Of a DNA stretch of 64,000 bases, positions 1 through 12,256 are shown piece by piece (position 1 is the first letter of the stretch; every line of letters starts with the position of its first letter). The notes below the pieces were generated by a model. It was not told the DNA's origin and made no database searches. It saw only the letters and a program-made list of their open reading frames with translations. The DNA lies in the NCBI GenBank assembly GCA_009760855.2, contig WPIO01000004.1, positions 4,454,001-4,518,000 on the forward strand. Direction: 5' to 3'. The stretch is from Cristatella mucedo. Its lineage: Eukaryota > Bryozoa > Phylactolaemata > Cristatellidae. The position numbers were made by a program, and so were the translations under genes.

Positions 1-15
1 TGGATCGAGATTCAG

Positions 16-16
16 T

Positions 17-69
<53 letters not shown>

Positions 70-104
70 CTGTGTGTAATGTAATGTAATGTGTGTGTGT
101 AATG

Positions 105-115
<11 letters not shown>
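16..115. repeat. TA/TG microsatellite with TAATG repeats
   Basis: An (AT)n run passes into (GT)n and then into repeated TAATG units. It is simple sequence without coding potential. Confidence 0.95.
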
Positions 116-364
<249 letters not shown>

Positions 365-423
365 CATGCCCCTGCAGCCACTATTAGCAACTGCAATCCG
401 CCAGCCGAAACCAAATCCACCAT

Positions 424-505
424 GCAATAATAATAATAATAATAATAAATTTGATATAGCACCCTCAGAGAACTCAATCTCTTTCTAGACACTTTACATT
501 TGACG
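424..505 (-). mobile_element. LINE 3' terminal hairpin and ATT tail fragment
   Basis: Reverse copy of the tail that ends the LINE at 34.3-37.5 kb. The trinucleotide tail (AAT on this strand) is followed by the AGAGAACTCAATCTCT hairpin and the nearby GCGC-type stem in degenerate form. Confidence 0.7.
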
Positions 506-512
506 CCTGCCT

Positions 513-1274
513 AGTCTCTCTTCGAGAGATGTCTCCTTTTGCTCTGTATCCTTTATATAGAAATGATAATAAAAGGAACAAGAAACCTGACACAATCCGA
601 GCGGCACCGGCCTCCTGCAGCCAACAACGCCGGCACTCCGGCTGCCTGCTGACGGCAACCCACAGACGGCGGCCGGCAGCTGTTGGGCTAGAAATAGACC
701 TTGCTCGTGTCGTGACGGAGAGGGACCGTGTCGGGCAGCCGGCAGCTCAGCAGCAGGCCGGCACGGTTAACTACTAGCAGGACAACTGCTGACTAATTGC
801 ATTGAAGTAGCTAATGAAAGCATTAGCCTCAGCCGGTTTTCGGGCCAGCTACTAGCTGCTGCAGCACACCTTGATTGGATGCCATTGCAAGATCATTAGC
901 TAGGCGAAGTTCGGTGGGTGCTCTGCGGTCGGGTCCTTTGCAGCCACAGCCTCCAGCCACCCACCCATCCCACCCCCTAGAGGGGACTTCTCGCCGGCCT
1001 CCAAGCACGAGGTTCGACTTGCAACGCAAGCCTCGAAGCAGCCGGAGGCAATCCAAGACTATCCTAGCCCATCTCTCGGTCGTCTCGGTGTGACCGCCCC
1101 CGGGGCGAAGGCCAATTTGCAGGCAACTGCAGGGCAACCGGTGACATCGGGCCACCCTCGGCCTGCTTAGCAACGTGCCACTAATCATCCGTTTGGGAGC
1201 TGCCTGAGTCATGCAATATCGCCGAGAACCGGGTCGCGAACGCCCAGCGGTAGCCAGCGAAAGGCTTTATAGTC

Positions 1275-1276
<2 letters not shown>
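513..1276. other. No gene recognised
   Basis: Moderately GC-rich unique sequence. Short open frames on both strands show no recognisable domain, and no splice-supported exon was found. Confidence 0.5.
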
Positions 1277-1362
<86 letters not shown>

Positions 1363-1389
1363 CAGACAGAGACAGAGACAGAGACAGAG
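1277..1389. repeat. (GA)n to (GACA)n microsatellite
   Basis: Pure GA dinucleotides pass into GACAGA units. The 127-residue and 125-residue open frames crossing it are repeat artefacts. Confidence 0.97.
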
Positions 1390-2409
1390 GGGGAAGGAGA
1401 GATACTAGGACAACCGAACGGCCGACAAGAGAGAAAGCGGCCGATCCAGACTATGCAGAGCAAGAGAGCATCTTGCCAAGGACGATGGCCGCCGGCCCAG
1501 GAGGCCGCATTGAACGCTAGCTGACGAAAGAGATGAAGTGATGCATAGTCGTCTCGGGCTTCCGGACTGCAGAGGGGACGAAACATAAGCAGGCACCAGC
1601 TGAGACAGCAGCAGCGTAGGAAAGAGCGACGCTGAAGCGAATACCGGTGGGCAGAGCAGGTATAAACGACGGTGCTCGTACGGCAGGCAGCTCGAACGGG
1701 TTAAGAAGCCGATCGCGACAGTTTTGGCTACACACATGCATGCACACAAGCTCGCACAGTGAGTAAACATGCACTAGTTTACGCGACAACGGACGGCATG
1801 ACACGTAGGCTAGTTGGGGGGGGGGTTCCAATCGCGACAGCACAATTTTAAGTAAGATCAAGGCAGCTCCGAAAGCCTGCTCGGAGGAGGTGACTACGGC
1901 CACGAGTAAGGAATGAAGAAATAGAGTAGGACCCTTCGGGAACTATGGCCAAAGAAGTGGTAGGAAGTAAGAGAGGTCAAAAGAGAAAGGGAGGGAGCTC
2001 TTCACCCTCGAGGTTTCCAACTGTACAAAACTAAAGTGAGCCAAGCGCTAGTTTTTGCAAATTGGCGAGTTTGGTCTATTTGGTCACTTGCCCTGCCCCC
2101 TGGCTTCAGGCAGGCCTGCTGAGCCGTTGTCTGCAGGCCATCAGCCACTCAGATAGCAGCAGCAGCAGCTGCTGCTGCGGCAGGTGGGTATAACTGGCTA
2201 AGCGATTTGACAGCACGAACGGAGGCCGAAGCATTGGCCAACAACCATCAGCCAAAAGTGTAAAGTCTGCTGCTTGCGACGCGCAAACTTCACACCTGCG
2301 AGCATTAGGAGCCGGCACGCTCGCACAGCGCAAAACATACACACTACAAACTCTCACCCAATAATAGACTGTACACGTAGACACATGCACAGCAGTGACA
2401 TAACTTTTC
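1390..2409. other. No gene recognised; contains CAG/CTG palindrome
   Basis: Unique sequence with a G10 run (1816-1825) and a self-complementary CAG/CTG tract at about 2155-2178. No protein homology is recognised in any frame. Confidence 0.5.
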
Positions 2410-2605
2410 CAGCCTAAGTAGCGTGCCTATAAAGAGATTTAGCTCACTTAGGGTACAATGCAAATGCTTACTATTATTATTATAATTATCACTTCTATTC
2501 TATTGCGTATCACTTTGCAGCAAATGTAAAGCGCCTAGAAAGAGATTAAGTTCTCTGAGGGCGCTTTATCAAGTGCAATATTATTATTATTATTATTATT
2601 ATTAT
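2410..2605 (+). mobile_element. Two adjacent LINE tail copies
   Basis: A degenerate tail (2410-2476: hairpin remnant, then ATT repeats) is followed by a well preserved one (2484-2605). The second has the GCGCC...GGCGC outer stem, the AGAGA/TCTCT inner stem and (ATT)n. It is nearly identical to 12146-12256 and starts at the same internal point. Confidence 0.8.
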
Positions 2606-2703
2606 CACTAACCCAATCCATGATCTCTCACTGTATCCACGCACACCTAGTAGTGGCCCCGATGCATAACATTCCAAAGGTTGGTCGATGCTTTCTATTC
2701 TGC

Positions 2704-2935
<232 letters not shown>

Positions 2936-3197
2936 CTTCTCTGAGCTACTCTTAACACATCTACTCTCCAAAGGCAAGGGCCGACGATAATGGGCTGGGC
3001 ACAGCTATTACTCCAGCAGGATCATGCCAGCCAGCTTCATCGTCATCTTAGAACACTTCAACGAGCCAGTCCTGTCCTGCAGTAGCCTGCTAAGCAGCCG
3101 ACAAAGCAGGGGTAGGGTGGGGGCTGGGGGTGTGCCGCCCTGGAGTAGTAGCACCGAGCATCACACAGCGTTGCTGCAGTGCTGCCGCGAAAGGGGT

Positions 3198-3230
3198 CGC
3201 TGCTGCTGCTGCTGCTGCTGCTGCTACTAC
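3198..3230. repeat. (TGC)n trinucleotide tract
   Basis: About ten TGC/GCT units. It would read as poly-Ala or poly-Cys in the overlapping frames, neither of which resembles a known protein. Confidence 0.9.
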
Positions 3231-3299
3231 TGGGAAGGGCTTGACCCTAGAGTTCAGTTCAGAAAGAAAGCCAGCCAGCCAGCCAAGCCAGACACCGGC

Positions 3300-4800
3300 C
3301 GTTAACGACGAGGAAGAAGCAGCGCCGCCGGCAGAGAGGGGGAACGAAGGTCGCCTTAGACCGGCTCTCCCGTTGGTCTTACCGACCAGCAGCCCGCCCA
3401 GACGAATGCCCGGCGGCGGCGGCTTAGTTCGACGCGAAAAGCTTAGCATTTTCGCCTGGGCCGCCTTAGCACTTTCGCCGCCCCCCCTCCCCCGCGCAGC
3501 CGCTGCCGCTCTAAGCGCTAGAGACAGCGCGCCCCGGCGTCGGCTGCACGCGCTCGCGCGCGCGGCCGCCGACGCGCGCGAGAGGCGCTCGCCGCGAACG
3601 ACGGCAAGCCGCGACCGGCCGAGCCGCCGCATCAACCACCACCCCCCCCCGGCCGCCGCCGCCTGTCTGAGGTGGCCTCTAACGTTAGACCGGCGGCAGA
3701 AGAGCCAAAAGCAAGCGCGCGCGCGAGTACGGGCGGTAGAGAACGTACGCGCGTACCAGTGCGAGCGAATCGCGGCTATCGCGCTGAGTCACAAAGGGGT
3801 GGGGGAGACGAAGGATGGGTTCGCACCTACCGTGCGGCCCCAGCGGTCTCTCCTCTCACGTCGGGGACCTCGCGCGCCCAGCGGTCACGGCGGCTATCGG
3901 CTACGGCTGAAGCTGCGAACGATTCTAAAGGCAAACGAAAAAGCGACACTTACGCGGCGCCCTGCAGTCCTCCGGTAGCCGCCTTGGGAACTCGCGACGG
4001 CTAGCTGCGGGCGCGTACACGCCGCGCGCGACAGAAAGCTGTGGGCCACCTGGCGGCGGTTAACAGGTAGCTCACGTGGGGAGACAACTCCGACTGCAGA
4101 GGGCGGTCGTGGCGTCCACGACGAGGCCGGAGCTCGCGCGTCGTCCGCAGCTCATTCGCTTCCGCTCTGAAGCGAATCGTTCTTACTCGCGAAATAGGAC
4201 GCCGACTTTTATCGGCAAACGGTTGGACGCGGCGCAGGCGATGGTCGAGCGAAAAATCTCTTGCGACGCGATGCATTCGTCCGCTCGCGGCGTCGCGGGC
4301 AGCACGGCCGCTAGATCTCGCGAACGTACAGTTGGACCCCCGCCCCACCCCCATCTATCTTCTCCTATCTCTCGTTCCAGGGAATTCGATACCGGCGACT
4401 AGCGACGCCGTACTCGGCGTTCAAGGAAACCGGGCCAGCTTGCAGCCGACCACTTGAGCCGCGCAGCGCCTTCTAGCCTTCGGAGGGCACAAGCACGAAC
4501 GAACGAGGGCCCGTGCGCTGGCCAGCCGGCGCGCGCCGCAGCTGGCGTCGGTGCTCGAGGCTCGCTTCGAGCTGGGTAGGACTTCCAGTGCACGGCGGAA
4601 CGAGACGCCGTAAATCAGACGGCACCGCGGAGAAACAGCGGACGGGGCGTGGCGGCGGTTGCTGCTGGGATGAGGGAGGATAAGGAGAGAGCGGAGCCAC
4701 GTCGTCGCTTCGTCGCAGGTGCGCGGGGCGAGCTTCGCAGTGCGCAGAACTGTTTTGGGTTGCTTCCCTTGCAGCGAGTCGTAAAGCGCCCGGATAGAGC
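3300..4800. promoter_or_regulatory. CpG-dense block, possible CpG island
   Basis: The stretch is visibly packed with CG and GCGC dinucleotides, unlike its flanks. Frames on both strands stay open (e.g. 282 residues at 3130-3978 on + and 181 residues at 3090-3635 on -), as expected for GC-rich DNA. The products are Arg/Ala/Pro-rich with no recognisable domain. It could be a promoter or first-exon region of a gene not otherwise identified. No TATA box or convincing splice site was pinned down. Confidence 0.35.
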
Positions 4801-5990
4801 TTTTGTTCTCGCAGGGGGCTCTGTGTACAAAATGCTTACAGTTAATGCAACGAACTCGGTCCGCTCGACGCTATAGCCACGGCAACTAGCGGCTTGTTGA
4901 AGGATCTTAAGAATATCTTAGATGCGTCCACCAGGATCGCGAGAAAATGCACAATACGAACGAAAGTTTCGTAGGTAAAACATATTCACAGCCCCTGGAG
5001 AACTATACTCCGTAGCGAGAAATCCTCTCAGCTTGGCCGCAGCTACTGCGGTAGATACTCAGGTAATGAGAAGCTTCGCGGTGGCGTAGCAGGCATAGAT
5101 ATAAAGCCCAAAAAAAACACGTTCGCTGTTGTTATGTATGTGCCGTTAAGGGTGCGACTTCGCCCCACCGAGATTATGTATGACCTCCCACGTTTGCCCC
5201 GGCAATGAGGTCGCAAACTTCTGCGTTTGTCTTTTCTGCTGCAGCAAATTCAACGGAGCTTGGGTTTGACTGAAAATGTCGGCCTGCTGCTGCTGCTGCT
5301 GCCGGCCGAACCGCTCGCGCGCGCTGAGCCACCTAGAGATATTGCTCCGCAGTCGTTCTTCAGAGTTCGAATCAGACGACTGCAGCTGGCCGGGCCGCTG
5401 CGTCGGCATCCCACGCGGCGGATTCGTCCAAAAACAAAAAGCACTCCGCTGGCCTGGCAGTGTGCTTGGGGTCTCTTTCTTGCTGCCGAACGTAACGATT
5501 TTCCCCAAGCATAGTGTTCGAGCTTTTTAATCCAACTTCATTGGCCAACAGCAACTTGAATAATAGCGTACGTTTAGATGTTGTCAACTTTGATCGTGTC
5601 GTGATATCAGTGAGGACTACTGAGGGTCGCAGGACATAACATGGCAGTGCGGGTAGCGGCGCCGCGAAGCGTTCAATGTGCAGAGACATGACGCTCGCTA
5701 CACGTCAAACGGTAATGACATAACGTTGATATCCTGCAGACGGTGCTAACAGCATTGCGCCGTATTAGATAGAAAAAGCGCAAAGAATCGCCAGTACGTT
5801 GGGGCTGCTACTGTAGGTGAGTTACGACAGACTTGCTTAGAAGCTTACAGCAGCTCACGCTCAGTACTCACCGATCGGCAGACGGTTCCTCCAAGAGAGC
5901 TGCTGTGGCCAGGCTCAAACCTTAAATGGAATCGATGTCGTAAGTCTTACGTCGTAAATCGTACAATTTACCACTAACCGTTGGATTATG
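4801..5990. other. No gene recognised
   Basis: Mixed-composition sequence with a short CTG tract near 5285-5302. No homology is recognised and no LINE or SINE motif is seen. Confidence 0.5.
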
Positions 5991-5994
5991 CTTC

Positions 5995-6075
5995 CTTTAC
6001 AGCACAAATGAAGTGCATAGAAAGAGATCAAGTTCTCTGTGGGTGCTACACAAATGTATTATTACTATTATTGCA
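5995..6075 (+). mobile_element. LINE tail fragment (degenerate)
   Basis: Contains AGAAAGAGATCAAGTTCTCT, then a GGTGCT stem remnant and ATT repeats, matching the 3' terminus of the local LINE. Confidence 0.75.
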
Positions 6076-6589
6076 ATTACCTTGATTCCATACGTAATCA
6101 TGTTTGGCGTTGCTCATAAGCATCGGGTTATCGTGGCTATTTCATAAGTGAATCTCAGTTCAAAGTCAGCGGCCAAGCTCATTGTTCATAATTGCTAGTC
6201 CGCAGTAAAGCTCATAATTCCTAATCCGGGGGGGGGCGTTGCAGCACGTGCTACCTCGCCAGCCGTCCCATCGGCCTACGGTCCCGCACTAAGGCCAACT
6301 GCCACCGTAGCTTCACCTGCCTTATTGTGCATGCCTGTTATCGTTTCACTGCTATCGTTATAATGCATTCTTGAATGCTGCTGCTTCTGCCAGACAAAGC
6401 TCGGAGGACATCTCCCGAGGGAAGCCCAGGTGAAGCGTTACAATGTGCTCGTTTCAAGTTTCCTAGCACGCTCGCTCTCCGCTGGTCGCAGCAGTAAGTC
6501 ACTCTAGCATCACGATCATCAGGCCAGCTATGGCTCCGGCAGCTCACTCTTAAACTATGCCTTGGAAATTCACGCTCTATGTACAATTA

Positions 6590-7810
6590 ATCCCACATTA
6601 ATGATTCGCGACGAGGCCTTTGACCTGTACGCTGCGAATGAGCCCTGGCCCAAGTCTACCAAGTGCCCGACCATAACCGACGCCACCTTGAAAGGCTTCT
6701 CTTTCTTAAATATTTCAAGGTCAATGCAAATTGAAAGCCAGCAGACATAGTCGCAAGCTTGACCTTCATCTTAATGCCATTTGCAGTCCCCTCGAAGTAG
6801 TCTTTTGAATCTCTTAGACTGAAATCTTCAAAAACAAGCGGTCAATGGTGGCAGTAATCCATCGCCCCACCCCTACGTACTAAGCCTAGCTTTGTAACTC
6901 AGATTCTTCATATCTCAATTAGATTTTATGTATTCAAGAAATCCTCATTTACCCGCACAGAGAGATTGTAGCATTTATTTCGATGACTCCCTTGTGTACC
7001 GAATTTCCTACGTTGCCTGATTTATTTTCTCGTCTGGTTGATGTGTATGGCTCCAATCACAACAAAAGTCGCACACTAGATAAAATATTCCCGGCACTTG
7101 TACGTTGTCCAATGCTACTTTTCTTCGAAAACCCGGGCGTCTGATCACACGCTGATCTCATTCTGCCCGTCTGCAGATCGTGTCCCTTTCGTCATCAAAA
7201 TTTATCTTTGAATTCCAAAACATCAGCGATGTCCGCGAAAATCGCCTGATTTAACAGGTTGACTAGTAAAACATAACCAATACCATGTATAACTTTTGTC
7301 TTCTCAACGAGCACCTAATACGTCCGCACCCAGATTGTTAGTAGTTTACTTCAGACGTTAAACTAGCTGAGACTCTAAGCAGAAGCTTGTGACAGCACAC
7401 TAAAGATTTGGACAGACTGCCTGTCGACCGGAATGTGAGTGCTTTTGTAGGTCATATCGATCCATCGTCGTCAAGGCCAAGTATAGCTTCTATAAGGATA
7501 CAGTTAAATCACAATCTAAATTAGCTGATATCCACCATTAACCATCCCCTCAACCGCCCCAGGTCTGCATCATATCTAGAAATCCTAGTTGTGATCTAGC
7601 AGAGCTCTTTACTGGCTTTTATTTCAACAAGGTAGATCAGATCAGACTTAGTATCCCGAAGTAATATTTCCACAGGACTCCACTCACCATCCATCGCGTA
7701 CCTCACTTCGATGTCCACCGTCGACCCTCCCGAAACTGAATCGTCTCAAAGTTCAAAGTTCCCAGTCTAAAAACACCACCAGCCATCAAGACCCCAGGCC
7801 AACCTATTTT
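6590..7810 (+). mobile_element. Decayed CR1/L2-like LINE, endonuclease to early RT region
   Basis: Broken frames align with the copy at 34.3-37.5 kb. The peptide CPTITDATLKGFSFLN (about 6667-6715) is endonuclease-like. A segment encoding a SRTLDKIF-like peptide near 7065-7090 corresponds to the GHTFDQIF motif. A segment near 7590-7660 corresponds to DDLADRFSSFFIQKI. Stops and frameshifts throughout make it a fossil. Confidence 0.65.
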
Positions 7811-7814
7811 CTTA

Positions 7815-8204
7815 TATGTAGGTTAGATGTGTGCTGCCTTGGATGGCTCGTCTAATGAAGAAGAAGTCCTTACTCGTTGCTCCTATCCGTACATCCTTCA
7901 GGGAGACGATTGCTAGGGTCCCCTCCTAATTTTCGCTGTCGCCATTGACATGAGCATCGCAGATGAAGGTTTTTTTCGGAATTCCGCGCTGACGGAAGTT
8001 TTGAAGAGGTAGTTGCCAGGTGTGGTGCTAAAGCCTCTGGCGTTCCCGAATCTCTTAAATCCACATTTGACTCGGCGATTTGTGAAGGGATTTTAAACTT
8101 CGGGCTGCTAACAGTTCATGGTAGAATGCGATAGCCTTAAGCCTCTGCTGGCTGTTTTCCATGGCAGCAATGATCAGGTTAATCATTTGGTAATACTTCC
8201 TATA
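7815..8204. other. No gene recognised
   Basis: Unique AT/GC-mixed sequence between a LINE fossil and a LINE tail. Short reverse-strand open frames have no recognisable homology. Confidence 0.4.
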
Positions 8205-8278
8205 CCGCATCTGTAAAATGCCTAGAAAGAGATTCAGTTCTTTGGGGGTGCTATACAAATATGTTATTATTATTAGGC
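8205..8278 (+). mobile_element. LINE tail fragment
   Basis: The sequence CCTAGAAAGAGATTCAGTTC is followed by a GGTGCT stem and ATT repeats. The outer stem is degraded. Confidence 0.75.
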
Positions 8279-9759
8279 CAATCGTCGAGTGCATAGAGAT
8301 AAATCAGTACATATCAAGCCAAACCGTTCACTGCATGCAGCGATAAGCGTGCCGGAAGTAAGAAATAAATGTTGGCATATATGAATAGCGAAACGCATAT
8401 CTGTAGCTCACAGTGAGCAATCTCTAAGGAAGAACCAGCTAAGCTGTTGCTTATCCGGGCCGCTAACATTGTCCGATCTGTTCCGTGTTTGGGCTCAATG
8501 GCGGCACTAAAGATCACGACGGGTGTATTAAACGAGGTGCTGAACATGGGGGTCGTATGGGTAGCGACTCCTACATTGACGGCCTAATCGACGATAATGA
8601 CATTGCCACGATTGACCAGGCTATTGAACTGCTAAGCAAGTTTGTGCTGGAAGCCAGGCCGCCACCTGAAAAATTAATCCTCGGTGGCCGGTTGCTGGGC
8701 TTTCGCGTCCGATTCTCCAATCAGGCACTAATGTCTAGGTCAAGATTCTGCGTTGGCACCACCGTTGCCCGAGAAGATGACGCAGAAGCAGCAAAATCTC
8801 GCGACAGTCAGTCGATTGGTGGCTTTGAGGTTGCCGGATAGCTAAGACCAATCTGCAGCTTCCGAGAAAGGAGAATACAGGACGAGCGCTAGACATTCAC
8901 CATCGGGGAGCCGGGGGGGGGGGCGACGCGCTTTCAATATTGCCCGAGATATCCACCGGCGCATGCGCACTGAGGGGATCGTGTTCACGAAGTGTGCGAC
9001 GTGCCAGCTTCGTCCAGCGGGCAGGTACGGTGCGATACAAGCGGCTTTGCAATACGCATCCTGACGGAGCAGCAAGCCCGAACGTGTGGCCCGCATCAGT
9101 CTGGCAGAGCTTGGTTCAATCACTTTATTCCTCTGTACACGTCATTAGACTGTGTAAGCTAATTGACCGTATAAGGATGACCGTATAAGGGTGACTATAT
9201 AAGGATGCTTGCTCAATGAAGACTTAAAAGGATTACTGTATAACTGCATAATGATGACTGCTTAAGTATAGAGGTGGTAGGTAGCATTAGGATTAATATA
9301 GCCTGGCCTATCGAGGGCAGACGTGAGTTGTGCTATATCCTATAGGTGCAGAGTAGCGATAAAAAGTGGACCTTTGCAGCTCTGTTCAGGGGGGGGGGCG
9401 TTTTACTGCATGCATACAAACTGTAAGCCCATGTAGCCATTGGAAAACTTCGTCAAAGCCAAAGAAGTCGTGCTCTCGAGTAGATGTTTTTTGCAAAGAT
9501 CACTTTTAGTAGGCGAATTATGTGTGGAGTAAATTCTCGCAGAGTGCCTTTAGAATACAAGCGGCGGAGACCCACCCGTTAAGGAGCGAGAGGGGCGTGG
9601 CCTTCCACAGAGACCGCGTCCCAAAGCACTGGCGATCGACTACCGTCATCTTCTTTCTGCCAACTTGAAATAGGCATTAACCGGGCTGACTAGACAGACC
9701 TGAAGTTCCTAAATTGTGTTTGAAGTTAAACATCTCAAATAATGTTCACTAATGTTACA
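8279..9759. other. No gene recognised; short tandem repeat and G-runs
   Basis: A 118-residue frame at 8485-8841 (+) has no recognised domain. About three tandem copies of a roughly 15-base GACCGTATAAGGATG-like unit lie at about 9165-9215. G11 and G10 runs occur at 8913-8923 and 9389-9398. Confidence 0.4.
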
Positions 9760-9838
9760 AAATATGTAAAGTCACTAGAAAGAGATTAAGTTCTCTGAGG
9801 GCGCTGCACAAATGTATTATTATCATTATTAATATTGA
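9760..9838 (+). mobile_element. LINE tail fragment
   Basis: The AGAGATTAAGTTCTCT hairpin, GGGCGCT stem and ATT repeats match the LINE 3' end. Confidence 0.8.
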
Positions 9839-12145
9839 AATGTCCTATAAGAGCAAAACAATTTAGTCAGGTCTCTTTCCATTAGATTTGCCTTTAAATA
9901 CAAGCTTGGTGAAATTCTGTCATCAAGTCCTTGCTTTAGTTTCTGCCAATCGAAGTCAGATGTTTTCTCTGATTAAACGCAGCAGCTGAGGTTAAGGGTG
10001 CAGCCATATTTTTGGTGTGGGGGTAAAACTTAAACTTTGAGGGATGTGAAGCAAGATCAAAGACTTGCCGTCAAAACTAGCTCACAAAAGCCCTTCAGCC
10101 CGGTTAAAATCTTGTTATTAGAGATTCTATTGTTATAATAACTTGATTTGTTGGCTTAGTTTCAATATTTGGAAAGAATTCCGCTTTCTGCCGAACGTGC
10201 GCCACCCGGAAACCCCTTACAATACACCAAAGATGGAAATTCAAGCGGCTCTTTAGAGAGCATGATGTAGTGTGCCAATCAATGGCGAGCCGCTTAAAGG
10301 GCCTCGTTGAACCAAGAGATCTACAATAAATCTCTAAAACAATTTATTACCCATAATTTAATATATTTTTCAGTGACTGTAGATACGGTCCCCTAAAAAA
10401 ATAGGAATGCCCTTCCAGGTACTGACAGTAAACGCGAGTACCTAACTCTCGCCGCCGGGTGGGGGTGGGGGAAACAGCTTGCCAAGCCGCATCTAAAAGC
10501 TAGGCGGTCGCCGCTTCTTGAACAGACTCTAAATTACCACTTCGACAAGCCTTTTGAGCCGCCACATAAACATGTTACGTGCACTTAATTGTTTTCTAAA
10601 ATCACAAGCTCGGTAGTTCCGTTCTGCTGTAATGCGGCGGCCATCCGCAGAGACCCGGAGCCGGACTTCCGGGGAAGGGCGCGTGGGACTACAGATCGGC
10701 TACAGATATACCGTTCATTTGGCCTCTCTGCGCCTCCCATGCGCTAGAGGCATCAGGAACGGCCTGGCTGAGCATTGTCATCCTCGGGCGACTTGCAAGG
10801 CTAGTGCCCGCGAAGGTCGTCGCTGCTTAGCGAATAGCCCAGAGCTGGTTCGGAAGTTAAATTTTCTAACGATTCCTCGATTGAAGGATCTTTCTCGCGT
10901 GACCGACTTGGAGGAGCCAGAACTGCACTGAAGTGCAGCGGTCGCCTTCTGAGATATCCGTCCTGGAGGCCTAGTGGCCATTCTGAAGACAGACAGTTGG
11001 CGGAGTTGGCGCCACCGAGGCATCGTTCGGCAGGCATCGTTAGCCTCTCCTGCGTCAGAAATCTCCACCTTCTCTTAAAGTGCCTTAAACTAGCATTTCC
11101 CGGAACCAGACTAGTTTTGCGACCCGGAGAAGTGGCTTTTCAGCCCCACGGAAAGTGGTAAAGCACGAAATGGCCGCCTCGCCGAAAAGCACCACGAGAA
11201 ACCGGTTTCTTTTTTGACGACCTCTAAAAAGAAACCAATACTTCCATTTGTGGAAGAGTCCTGAAGAACATCCGCCCCGCAGGCTCACGCACGTTAGCTC
11301 ACAATATTGGGAGCCTTTTTCTTGATGAACATCCCGAAACTTCGCGCCAAATGCGCACCGTCTCAAAAAGGCACTCTAGCCCCTACAAGATGGCGCCCGG
11401 AAGTACTCTCTTTACACTACCCGCCTAGCTAAAAAGAAAGGTGCACCCCAACTGGAAGAGCCCGAGGTCTCTGGCCTTCGGTGCTCCGCTTGGCAGCTAT
11501 TTTTCGACCAGTCATCGATGCCTGCCGAGAGTAAAGGAACACTTAGCTCCAGAGGATCGGGCCAGACAATGGAGATTTTACCTCTTGCAAAATGCTAATA
11601 TCCTCTTAGCAAAAATTTACTTAGGCAAATAGCCCGGTCAAGAATGCTCGACCGTGTCGTATCACGACGGTAATGAGACAGTGCCTGCGTCTTGATCGGA
11701 CCAGGAATTCAGACTTAGCGAACTTGGTCATGAGACCGCGGACGCAGGTGCAATGTGGCGGGAATCGCAGTCTGCTGGAGACTTGTATAGCGACGATGCT
11801 CGTAATGATGGGATGGATGCTGCACCGCGATGGACGCTCTGGAAAAGCGAGAGGAGAAAGGGAGAATCGAGAAAATGGCGACCTGCAGCAAGAGCTTCCT
11901 TGCCGCCGCCAATGGACAACGGTTCGCCAGGCAAGTACGCCGCGAAAACAAAAAAAGCAGCAGTTCCTGCTACGCTCATGGGCGTAAGCCGTCCTCCCAC
12001 CCACACCCCACCGACAAGCCCAGACTGTGCTCACTATGGACGTACGGGATTGGTCAAGGTTAGGCTCCATTCCAGGCATGATTCCAGGTATGCAGGTGCA
12101 CGCGGCTACTTGGAAGTAAAAACCCTTTTCAAGCATGATTTTACT
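9839..12145. other. No gene recognised
   Basis: Unique sequence. The 181-residue reverse frame at 11621-12166 overlaps several forward frames of similar length and has no recognisable domain; it ends inside a LINE tail. No exon with good splice sites and known homology was found. Confidence 0.4.
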
Positions 12146-12256
12146 TACTATTCTATTGCGTATCACTTTGCAGCAAATGTAAAGCGCCTAGAAAGAGATT
12201 AAGTTCTCTGAGGGCGCTTTATCAAGTGCAATATTATTATTATTATTATTATTATT
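12146..12256 (+). mobile_element. Short LINE tail copy, near-identical to 2484-2605
   Basis: Only the last ~110 bases of the LINE are present, ending in about nine ATT units. The two copies start at the same internal position and are nearly identical, so they look young relative to other fragments. Confidence 0.8.

Noticed and set aside
1405-1903. Overlapping reverse frames of about 120 residues
   Set aside because: Partly microsatellite, no recognised domain, and several frames are equally open.
3090-3978. Open frames of 181 (-) and 282 (+) residues
   Set aside because: They overlap each other in CpG-rich DNA, have Arg/Ala/Pro bias and no domain or splice support.
11621-12166. 181-residue reverse frame
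   Set aside because: Ends inside a LINE tail, Arg/Ser/Cys-rich without any known domain, and forward frames of similar length overlap it.
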